Below, piece after piece: positions 17,801 through 25,804 of a stretch of DNA of 64,000 nucleotides (its first letter is position 1; every line of letters begins with the position of its first letter). The translations under genes and the position numbers were made by a program. The notes beneath the pieces are model-generated. The model worked only from the letters and a program-made list of their open reading frames with translations, searched no databases and was not told where the DNA came from. The stretch is taken from positions 1 to 64,000 of the IMG/VR virus record IMGVR_UViG_3300044970_002959. The stretch is one strand, 5' to 3'. The DNA is from a virus.

Positions 17801-20800
17801 CCAAATGAATTTAAGGTATCTCCCACTCCTGAAAATATTGCTAATGCTATTTCCAAAGCCATAGCTATTAGTTCGCCATCAGCACTCCAATACTTTAATA
17901 GTGGAGGTAGTGTAGAGGACACGGTTCCAGCGCTCTTAACCCCAGGAGAGTTTGTTATTAACAAAAGAGCGGCCTCTAGACTAGGAGCTGCAAAATTAAA
18001 TCAACTTAATAAAGCAGATAAGGTCCAAGGATTCAATAAGGGCGGTGTTGTTCAAAGATTTGCTGGCGGAGGCTCGGTACTCCCAGCCAGACCCGAAAAT
18101 CCCACAAGAGGAAATACTACCGCTGTTGGCGCGGCCATAGCAGCAATCAATGAAATGTCTTCTGCTTTAGAAGCACTAGGTTTATCAGCGTCCGCTTCTT
18201 CTAGACTGATAGAGGCTGGAGGAGCTATTAGTATAGCAGTATCTGAAAGAGCGCTTCAAGCGGATGTTAATAGACTTAGAATGGCTGGCGCCTCTGCTAC
18301 AGATATCTATAGAGCAGAACAACAGCTTGCTAATGTTAGAGAACAAAATGCCAATAAGCTCAATACTCAACAAATTATGAGTGGTGCTACTGGTGGTACT
18401 CTACAAGATATTCAAACCAGAGCAGAAACCGAAAGAGAAAGACTACTAGATGAGCGCCGAACAATTATGGCCTCTCGCGGCAGAACACAACAGGAGATAG
18501 AAGAAACTCTTGCTAATGACACCGGCTTCCAAGACCATGTTAGACGCAGAAGTTACGAAACTGCAACAACAGCAGTAACTGGGGCTCCGGCCAGAAGCAT
18601 GAGAGACGCTGGCGTAACCGGAGCAGATATCGAACAGTATGTTAATCAGAGCATGATGGACAGGAGAACCCTTGCCCAGATGGATGCTCAATTAATACGA
18701 ACAAGAGAACAAGAGCTAAGAAGTAGTGCTGCTTTCGCGTCAGCATCATCTACCGAACAACGAAGAATGCTAGGAGAATTAAGAGCAAGGAATAATGAAG
18801 AAATTAGAGAGAGACGCAATATAGTTAATCAGTTGGCCAAAGACAGGGGCATGACATCTGGCTTAACTGGTGCTGTTGGTAGAGGATTTAGAACAACTGG
18901 CGCTTTGTTCGGTATGGGTACATTTGCTGAAAATGAGAATGTTCCTGGTGGTGGTATGGGTGGTAGACTGAATAGATTTAGTGCTGGCGCGCAAAGAGCT
19001 GGTTTGGGCTTGAGTTTGGCTGGTGGTATGATAGGCAATACTATTGGCGATGCGATAGGAGGCAAAACCGGAGCTGGAATAGGTGCCGCAACATCTGCTT
19101 TTGCTAGTAGTGTTGGAGTTGGCGCTATGTTTGGTCCTGTAGGCGCTCTTGCCGGTGTTGTTACCGGAGCAACAGCAGCTATCAAAGCATGGACAGATGC
19201 TGTATCCGATGCTACCCTAGCAGAAGAAGCTAGTAAAACAGAGAAAGCATCCATTAAGATACAAAAAGGTTTTGAAAAACTAGAAAAAAGTACCACAAAC
19301 GCAGAATCTTCTTCTCTTATCAAAGATATTGTGGATAATCTTAGAAGCACATCTGGTAGCTTTTCTAGGTCTGTAAATAGCACCACAGACAAGATTGCTC
19401 CCGCATCGGGCTGGTCTGGCTTTTTTGCAGACCTTGGTAATTCCACAGCTAATATCACATCAGAAATAGCATCACAGGGTTTTGAGTCTTTAGGAAACAT
19501 ACTCAAGTCCGGATTGAATCTGACTGGCTTAACCAATATGCCTATTCAAGACACACCAGCTAATTTTAACGGCTTCAGAAGAGAAATAGACACAAATCAA
19601 CTAGGTAAAGAAATAGCAGCATTAGCTCGAAATAGTCAAGTTAATAGAGACCTACCACAATTGTTTGAACAAGGATTACGCAAAGGTAGAACATTCGAGC
19701 AAATATCTGCCGAAATTGGACCAGACTCTCTTGCTTCTATGAAGGAAATATTTGCTGTTTCTCAAGGCAATGAGACGATAACAAGTTTGATGGCAGATAG
19801 ATCCGCCGCTAGACAACAGCTTTCTCAGGCCGATACCGATGAGGATAGAGACAGGATAAAGAGAAGAATAGATAATCTTAATAAGTTAATTAGACGTATA
19901 GCAGAAGAATCGTTTAATAATGATATTAAGAAGAGTATTGTTGATAAAATAGCAGCAGAAAAGAAACTAGAACAAGCAGCAGCATCCGCAACCGTTCGCA
20001 TAAATTTATTTGCTAGTGTGTTAAACGACATATCTTCCGCAGTTAATAAGGCTGGTGTGGATTTCCAGGCAGCTCAAAGACAAATAGAAATTAATCTTGG
20101 GAGTGCATTTGGAGATCAGGTTCAGATGGCTGGCCCAGACAGAAGAAACGAAAATGTATTGGAGAATATGAGTGCTTATTCTGTTGAGGCTATTAGATCA
20201 GAGATTGGTAAGATCGGGTCTGATCTTAAGTTTAATCCGGCTGTGGTTCAAGAGGCTCAGTCGGCAGCCACGAATAAGAAAATTTTAGAAACAGAATTAC
20301 CGAAAATACTATCAGAAATTGCGGCTAAAGAAAAGAAGGGCTTCGACCCAGAAGGATCTGCTGCTCAAGTTATTAGAAATAGACTGTCCACAGTGCTAGA
20401 GGGGAAGGTAGATGATCCTAATGCTATAATTAGTAATGTAATAGCTAAAATCACAGAAAAAATCCAAACCAATTCTAGACAGGGACTAACAGTAGAGGAA
20501 TTATCTAAAGACAATAATGCTATTAATGAAATATTGAGCTCTGATACTAAAACACTAGAAATATTTAATAATCTAATTAAAATGGCCAATGATCAAGTGG
20601 CCGCACTAACAGCCTCATTTAATAGATTTTCTGGCCAACTAAATAGATTTTCAGAACTACAAATACAAAAAGAAAATATCGGAATAGAAGGAGAAAATCA
20701 GTTAACACAAGCTCTGGGTGGAAATCTTAGCTTGTTTGATATGAATGAACCTTTTGAGAATGCTATAGATATTCTTACTTCCAGAATCGGTGCTGATGGA

Positions 20801-23800
20801 AGACCAGCTAGAGGCACAGGAACACTAGACCCAGCACAAATAATGCAAAGAATGCTTGAGAAAGAAGCAGAAGCGGCAAATATTCAAAAACAACTAGATC
20901 AAGAGAGGCCATCTGTTGATAGTGCTAGATTCAAAGAACTAAATTCTTCTCTGGCCAGAACAACAGCAGAGGCCAGAAATCTACAAACAGCCCACCAGAA
21001 ACTAGCAACAGACTCTAGTAGAGCCTCCAACGCTCTTGCTAAAATTGGTGAGATTAGACAGCAGAACGAAAATAGACAATCGATGTTTTTAGAAATATTG
21101 AAAAATGCGAACAACCCAGAATGGCAAATGGAGTTCATCAATAGCGTTGATAACTATCAAAGAGTTATGGCTGGGCAAAATGTTGGGCCGGATGGATGGG
21201 CCAGTGCGGTTCAGGGCTTAGAGAATGCTCTAAGAGCAAATCCAAGAGATGCCAAAGACATACAGGAAAAATTTATACAGAATGCTGCGAATCTACAAGG
21301 ACTAGATAAAAATTTCGTTCAAAATATGATGAATTCAATAGGTATTGGGCTTGGAGAACCATCACCAGAGATGAAGGGATTGATAGATGAATTCTATAGA
21401 TTTAATGAGGTGCAACAAGAGGCCATTAATCAGTCGGCAGAAAGGATTATTACTGCCGGTAAAGAATTTTTAACAGCTGTTAATCAGGCTGGCGCGAATT
21501 GGAACGCTACTGTTGGTGCTGGTGGACAAAGAGATCCTTCGGTAGTTAAACCAGCGAATCCACCACGGCTCGCTCGTGGCGGAGTTGTATATGCTCAAGA
21601 CGGTGGACATATGGTTAATTTCCAACCAAGAGGAACCGATACTGTTCCAGCTATGTTAACTCCCGGTGAGTTTGTTGTTAATCGCAAAGCTGCTGCTAAG
21701 AATATGGGTCTTCTTAAGGCTATTAATAGTGGAGCTAAGGGTTATAGTAGGGGGGGTATTGTTTACCTACAACAAGGTGGCTATGTTCCTAAAGACACTA
21801 CAATTGATGCAGATGCTAAGGCATTAGAAGTAGAGATGAATACTGAATATGCTGCTGTTGATCAAAAAATAGCAGAAAATGATGCATTAATGGCTTTATT
21901 AAGGAGTGACTATGCTAATATACCAGAAGGTCCTCAAAAAGAAGCTATTCTAGAGAAGATAAGACAAACATATGTTGCAAATGGCGAATTACAAACCCAA
22001 AGAAAACAAATCGAGGAATCTTTTATACCAAGAATGGACCAAATTAGAGAAAGAAGAGATTTAGAAAGGGACAGAAGAATAGCTGGTACTGGTGAATTAA
22101 ATATGTTCGATATGGAGTCTCTAGATACTACTGATATTCCGGGAGATGAGCTTCGTTTCAAAGGAATGGATTTTGCCACTGGTAGGGTTGATCTTAATAG
22201 GTTGACACTCGAAGAACAGAAACAATACGAAACATATCAAGCAGAGGTAGAGAAGAGAAAACAAGCAAGAATACAAAAGGCAAAAGATCGCGTTGCGTCC
22301 GTAGACGGACCTCCAGCAGCCACATCATCAGCACCACAACAAGAACCCGAACTCACCAAAGACTTCTTAATTGGTGGTTACAAACCAAAACCCATTGGTA
22401 TGGGACCAGACTCAAATAAGCCCGATAGCGGAAAACCACCAATTCAAAGAGGTCCTTACGACCCAAATAAACCGGATGACGGCAGGCCAGCAATGGAGAT
22501 GTTGTCTGGTTCTGATGTAACGCCAGAAGAAAGAATAGCTGCTAGAAGAAATGCTGCTAGGCAAGCATACTTAGCAGATAAAAACCAAAAGAGAGCCAAC
22601 TTCTTAGCAAACAACCCTTTCTATGCAAAGAAAGAACAAGAAAAACAACAGAGAGCACAACAAGAGCAAAAAGATGCTCTAGCATGGAAACAAAAACAGT
22701 TAGGACCAAATGCCAAAATCAGCTCAGAAGAAACACAAGACATTATTAAAGAGCATAGGGCAATGAAGAGGGAGGAGAGAGCCAAGAAGGAAAGACTAGC
22801 TACCTATGGCACGGAAGACAAATTAAGTCCAGAAAAAGCTAGAGAAATATTAGATGAAAAGAGGGGCGCTGCATTAGCAAAAAGATTCGGATGGAAAGCA
22901 GACTCTATTGCTGGAACTTATGAGGGAGGAGACCGTCTTGAGCCACAAGAAGTAACTAGATTACCGGCTAAAGATAGGGAGCTTTTAACGCAATATCAAA
23001 ATGCCCAAATAGCAAAAGCAGCAGAAGCAGAAAGAAATAAGAAAAAATCCGAAATGGTTGCTGCTAGAGAGAAAGAAGACGCAACATTTAGAGCCTCTTT
23101 AGATAAAAAAGCCGAAGAAAGTATGGCTACCTATAGGAGCAACAAAGCAAAAGAAACCCAGCTACAGCAAGAGGCAGATAAAAAGAAACAAGAAGAAGCT
23201 GGCGCTGCTGCTATAGCAAAAAAGGCAGCTGATGAAAAGAGACTACAAGATAGTATCAAGGCACAAAATGCTGAGTACGAAGCTCAAAAACTAGCAAAAG
23301 AACAGAAAAAACTCAAAGAGGAAGCAGAAGCCAGAGACCTTAAAGAAGCACAAGTAACAGCAGTAGAGAATGCCGTACAAATAGATCCTGTATCAAGACA
23401 GATTATTAATATTAATCCAGATCAAGTAAACTCTAGAGTTGCTGAACTAAGAGAGAAAAAGAAGGCAAAGCTTGATCCATTTGTGGCCGGAGGCAAGCGT
23501 TCCGGAGCATCAAAACCACGCACAGAAGCAGATTTAGCAAAAATAGACCCAGAATTTGCTCAATTAAATAAGGAACTAGAAAGAGAAGAATTAGTAAAAG
23601 CTGGTATTGATAGAGCGAGAACTAAATTTGATGAAAAGAGAGCAGAAGAGAATCTTGCCACACAAGACAGATATGAAGAATTAAAATCGCTAGCAGATAA
23701 AAATAAACTTAGTCCGCAAGACTCACAAGAATATGCTACTCTAGCAATCAAGAGAGGAGTTAAGCCATCAGAAATTGCTGGTGGCGGAGCTGTTCGTGCG

Positions 23801-25795
23801 GAAAGAGTTCTAAGAGACGATGCTCTTGGATATGAAACTCGTCAACAACTAGAACAAACCGAATTAGATACCTATAGAAAGAAGTATGGAGAAAGAAAGT
23901 CTGTTATAGATCAAGTTCTAGATGAGGCAGCTGCTAGTGCTGGTAGTGGCGTTGAAGGTCTTACTGGCTCGAAGACACTTGGAACCATAGCTCAAACAGT
24001 AGCAAGAATTGGTGTTGGGGCGCTAGATCCCGCCGAAATGGCTGTGGGTATTGGTACTGGTGGTATTGGCAAAGCATTGTCTGCCGCACAAGATGTTGCC
24101 AACTCTGGTAAGGCAGTAGCTAATGCCAAAGGAATTGCTGCTAGAGCAGCGCAAAATCCATCAAGATACACGCCGGGAACGCTCAGACTACCCAAAAGCA
24201 CAAAAGCTGCCAATCCAAGAAGTGTACTAGATGAAGCTGGTAATTTTAGATCACAAAAAGATGTAGAGGCGGCTAGAGAAGCTCGTAAAATAGAGAGACA
24301 TGCTAGAAAAGATGCTGGAATAGCAAGAGCTGTTAAGGTTGAAGATCAAAAGGCATCGCAATTTTTAGAAGAGGCTGGGGACAGTGTTGATAATAGTGTG
24401 TCCTCATCGCCAAACGAAACAAAGGACTTGTCTCTTTTCGATGGAAGAGAGGTATCTCCAAACTCTGTTCCGTGGGTCGCCAGAGAAAAAACCAGAAGCA
24501 GTCTGGAGTTGGCCTGGGCCGTTGAAGATGGAAAAAAGATGGCAGAGAGTTTCAAAAGACAAGGTATAGAGATGCCAGACTTTACCTCCCCGTCTCCCGC
24601 TACAACAAGTAGAACCACAGCAGCAACAAGAGCAGCATCCACAAAAACAGGAGGCTCTACCAGAACATCGCTATCGCAAGCAATAGCGGAAGCAGACAAG
24701 GATGAGATACTCAAAAAATATGGTAGCGGCGGAGAAGGCAAATATGGTGGTAGCAATAGATACGATTTATCCAAAGAAGCTGCTGAAGGACCAATAACAG
24801 CGAAGGAACGCAAAGAAGCAATTAAGTCAGTTAAAGATGCTAAAAAAACAGCAGAGATTCGGGCAACCCAAAAGGCTTCTGCGGATAGAAGCGTAGAAGA
24901 GCAAACATACGCGGCTTTACAAAGATTAGAAAAAGATAAGTCTAATAGAAGATCTTTAGTTAGGTCTGGTGTCGGTGCTGCGGGAGCTGGAGCAGTAGCC
25001 TATAATAAGGATGCTTTAGCTAATGCTATAGTTTCAGAAGAAGAAATGCGCAGACAAATACGTAAGGCTAGAGGTATGAGTACCGGCGGTGTGGTTTATG
25101 CGGCAAAAGGCCAGTTAATTCCTTTTACCCCAAAGGGTACGGATACGGTTCCCGCTATGCTAACGCCGGGTGAATTTGTGATCAACCGTGCTGCCACACA
25201 AAAACACCTACCCTTATTAAAAGCTATTAATAATAATCAAGTACCAGGATATGCTAAAGGTGGCAAGGTTCGCTATTTTAGCGGTGGGTCAGATGGTCCT
25301 ATATCTCCTTCGTCCGGCGGTTCTGGGGGTGGTGGCGGTGTATCTAATATTAGTTTGGACACATCGGGCTTGGATACCGCTTTTAATTCTTTTGCTACTA
25401 ATGTAGAGTCACTAAAATCTGTAATGGACAGCTTTGCAGCAGCAGCATCTAGCATTAGCGGTGGTTTTAGCCAGTTAAGTCAATTGGAGGCTGGGGCAAA
25501 TAGGATTGGTACAGCAGCTACCTCGATTAGTGCAGCATCACAAACCTTCGGGTCTGTAATCGCTAACTTTAATACGTCGATAGCCGCTATGCAAGAGGCC
25601 TTTTCTAAGATTCCTAGCGCTGTAGATTTTAGAGTAAGTGGTTCGGTACCAATCAATATAACAGTAGATGTTAATGGTGGAGACGGATTACAAGATAGTT
25701 TAGCTCAATTCCAAGACCAAATTTTTACCGAAATTTCTAATGGAATTAGCAACGCAATGCCAGGTGTGAATATAAGTTTTACTCGAACAACTTAG
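14894..25795 (+). CDS. Tail tape measure protein with embedded enzyme-like domains
   Basis: At 3633 residues this protein sets tail length during assembly and is probably ejected with the DNA. Residues 100-500 match the TP901-type tape measure core ('SAYSEFVTFNQEFVRLQQVT', 'SELLNVSVTLAQAGLS', 'ESAETIATGLRTIFTRIQ'). Four segments of the form DTVPA(M/L)LTPGEFV start at residues 524, 1009, 2249 and 3417. Between the first two lie a HAD-like domain (D605, D607, T609, S675, K706) and a PD-(D/E)XK-like domain (E927, D949, E972, K974). Gly/Ala-rich hydrophobic stretches at about 1365-1435 ('GMIGNTIGDAIGGKTGAG') and 3040-3080 may insert into membrane. Residues 2290-3000 are charged helical repeats. 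By the rule of about 0.15 nm per residue the tail could exceed 500 nm, less if inserts do not count. Confidence 0.93.
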   Translation: MAAFNLTAELNIRGPSNLNRVVADIRRQLSTVSLDVNINPNTSRGIQAVTRDVRDLSAALRDAQSNAVALGAALRGIGGSFNNLSSSVNNIGNSLGRVSTSSTAVSTSIKAASSEMAEFGKQSALAIRRFAAFSVATGAVYTLGKAIASAYSEFVTFNQEFVRLQQVTDTTKAGLGGLASEITRLSTNLGVSSSELLNVSVTLAQAGLSAGETKQALEALAKSALAPSFDGLNETVEGSIALMRQFGIGAGELESALGSVNAVAAKFAVEASDIITAIQRTGGVFAAASQGVSQGKDALNEFLAVFTSVRATTRESAETIATGLRTIFTRIQRTSTIDSLKEFGITLTDLEGKFVGPFEAIRRLSDGLRTLDPRDLRFSEIVEELGGFRQIGKVIPLIQQFATAQQALSVAQKGSGSLANDAATAQEALAVRITKVREQFISLVRDIGQSSNFQAFADVSLKLASALISVADAAKDVLPALAAITAIRGVGALGQFFGGFSGGVSRRPRGFATGGVVPGSGNGDTVPAMLTPGEFVIRKKAVAAIGTSNLHRMNKYAGGGRVKKFARGGIANAPMVDDIIQTSGSILPKPSSIQDLIKAGGGGVDVDRTLIRTTGDKAYSSAPGSSKNAVLSKYFRDDENRLKDIQSSPLTSFGRALQQAIRAGELKAANVSIISKSRRTRGVPEYLSQLFGIPVQNMVFTQGGDKQPAMDAIRSKGPRANRVSRFALGGLVQRFAQKGTGSYRSGTVKPLSPEEQSELSGLLSLEKRWQDSGQKLRAFTSDKQSRLSQLKSRKELGGAQSDEIINGIKLSKTFGVSFLEGGAPDISATISDVLARGNATGVDKLREFIGNKQKARGARITTDGKSSTLSPGGKDIFDRQIMNGLPDLFDNAVAALPEPLRPGRGQVSTDQLISSSARQAVKGYFFEAFIRRASQNLLSDNDTTDAIFDFTGAGNKEALGRLFGGRFVTPNEFKVSPTPENIANAISKAIAISSPSALQYFNSGGSVEDTVPALLTPGEFVINKRAASRLGAAKLNQLNKADKVQGFNKGGVVQRFAGGGSVLPARPENPTRGNTTAVGAAIAAINEMSSALEALGLSASASSRLIEAGGAISIAVSERALQADVNRLRMAGASATDIYRAEQQLANVREQNANKLNTQQIMSGATGGTLQDIQTRAETERERLLDERRTIMASRGRTQQEIEETLANDTGFQDHVRRRSYETATTAVTGAPARSMRDAGVTGADIEQYVNQSMMDRRTLAQMDAQLIRTREQELRSSAAFASASSTEQRRMLGELRARNNEEIRERRNIVNQLAKDRGMTSGLTGAVGRGFRTTGALFGMGTFAENENVPGGGMGGRLNRFSAGAQRAGLGLSLAGGMIGNTIGDAIGGKTGAGIGAATSAFASSVGVGAMFGPVGALAGVVTGATAAIKAWTDAVSDATLAEEASKTEKASIKIQKGFEKLEKSTTNAESSSLIKDIVDNLRSTSGSFSRSVNSTTDKIAPASGWSGFFADLGNSTANITSEIASQGFESLGNILKSGLNLTGLTNMPIQDTPANFNGFRREIDTNQLGKEIAALARNSQVNRDLPQLFEQGLRKGRTFEQISAEIGPDSLASMKEIFAVSQGNETITSLMADRSAARQQLSQADTDEDRDRIKRRIDNLNKLIRRIAEESFNNDIKKSIVDKIAAEKKLEQAAASATVRINLFASVLNDISSAVNKAGVDFQAAQRQIEINLGSAFGDQVQMAGPDRRNENVLENMSAYSVEAIRSEIGKIGSDLKFNPAVVQEAQSAATNKKILETELPKILSEIAAKEKKGFDPEGSAAQVIRNRLSTVLEGKVDDPNAIISNVIAKITEKIQTNSRQGLTVEELSKDNNAINEILSSDTKTLEIFNNLIKMANDQVAALTASFNRFSGQLNRFSELQIQKENIGIEGENQLTQALGGNLSLFDMNEPFENAIDILTSRIGADGRPARGTGTLDPAQIMQRMLEKEAEAANIQKQLDQERPSVDSARFKELNSSLARTTAEARNLQTAHQKLATDSSRASNALAKIGEIRQQNENRQSMFLEILKNANNPEWQMEFINSVDNYQRVMAGQNVGPDGWASAVQGLENALRANPRDAKDIQEKFIQNAANLQGLDKNFVQNMMNSIGIGLGEPSPEMKGLIDEFYRFNEVQQEAINQSAERIITAGKEFLTAVNQAGANWNATVGAGGQRDPSVVKPANPPRLARGGVVYAQDGGHMVNFQPRGTDTVPAMLTPGEFVVNRKAAAKNMGLLKAINSGAKGYSRGGIVYLQQGGYVPKDTTIDADAKALEVEMNTEYAAVDQKIAENDALMALLRSDYANIPEGPQKEAILEKIRQTYVANGELQTQRKQIEESFIPRMDQIRERRDLERDRRIAGTGELNMFDMESLDTTDIPGDELRFKGMDFATGRVDLNRLTLEEQKQYETYQAEVEKRKQARIQKAKDRVASVDGPPAATSSAPQQEPELTKDFLIGGYKPKPIGMGPDSNKPDSGKPPIQRGPYDPNKPDDGRPAMEMLSGSDVTPEERIAARRNAARQAYLADKNQKRANFLANNPFYAKKEQEKQQRAQQEQKDALAWKQKQLGPNAKISSEETQDIIKEHRAMKREERAKKERLATYGTEDKLSPEKAREILDEKRGAALAKRFGWKADSIAGTYEGGDRLEPQEVTRLPAKDRELLTQYQNAQIAKAAEAERNKKKSEMVAAREKEDATFRASLDKKAEESMATYRSNKAKETQLQQEADKKKQEEAGAAAIAKKAADEKRLQDSIKAQNAEYEAQKLAKEQKKLKEEAEARDLKEAQVTAVENAVQIDPVSRQIININPDQVNSRVAELREKKKAKLDPFVAGGKRSGASKPRTEADLAKIDPEFAQLNKELEREELVKAGIDRARTKFDEKRAEENLATQDRYEELKSLADKNKLSPQDSQEYATLAIKRGVKPSEIAGGGAVRAERVLRDDALGYETRQQLEQTELDTYRKKYGERKSVIDQVLDEAAASAGSGVEGLTGSKTLGTIAQTVARIGVGALDPAEMAVGIGTGGIGKALSAAQDVANSGKAVANAKGIAARAAQNPSRYTPGTLRLPKSTKAANPRSVLDEAGNFRSQKDVEAAREARKIERHARKDAGIARAVKVEDQKASQFLEEAGDSVDNSVSSSPNETKDLSLFDGREVSPNSVPWVAREKTRSSLELAWAVEDGKKMAESFKRQGIEMPDFTSPSPATTSRTTAATRAASTKTGGSTRTSLSQAIAEADKDEILKKYGSGGEGKYGGSNRYDLSKEAAEGPITAKERKEAIKSVKDAKKTAEIRATQKASADRSVEEQTYAALQRLEKDKSNRRSLVRSGVGAAGAGAVAYNKDALANAIVSEEEMRRQIRKARGMSTGGVVYAAKGQLIPFTPKGTDTVPAMLTPGEFVINRAATQKHLPLLKAINNNQVPGYAKGGKVRYFSGGSDGPISPSSGGSGGGGGVSNISLDTSGLDTAFNSFATNVESLKSVMDSFAAAASSISGGFSQLSQLEAGANRIGTAATSISAASQTFGSVIANFNTSIAAMQEAFSKIPSAVDFRVSGSVPINITVDVNGGDGLQDSLAQFQDQIFTEISNGISNAMPGVNISFTRTT
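16685..17068 (+). other. HAD-like phosphatase domain inside tape measure protein
   Basis: Residues about 598-725. Motif I is 'DVDRTLI' (D605, D607, T609), matching DxDxT; motif II is 'VSIISKS' with S675; and 'GGDKQPAMDAI' supplies a motif III-type lysine (K706). The order and spacing match small HAD domains. The DD motif IV is not evident and the strand before motif I is glycine-rich, so activity is uncertain. Confidence 0.55.
17565..17880 (+). other. PD-(D/E)XK-like nuclease domain inside tape measure protein
   Basis: Residues about 890-995. A helix with E927 ('VKGYFFEAFI') is followed by 'TTDAIFDFTGAG' (D945/D949) and 'NEFKVS' (E972-x-K974), then a helix 'PENIANAISKAI'. This E...D...ExK order is that of PD-(D/E)XK nucleases. 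It lies just before the second TPGEFV segment. Assigned by motif only. Confidence 0.45.
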
Positions 25796-25804
25796 GGAGC
25801 AACC

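Noticed and set aside
18829-19536. Long antisense open frame (235 residues) in the tape measure gene
   Set aside because: It is a low-complexity Ala/Pro/Ser shadow of the Gly/Ala-rich tape measure sequence with no ribosome site; other antisense frames are of the same kind.
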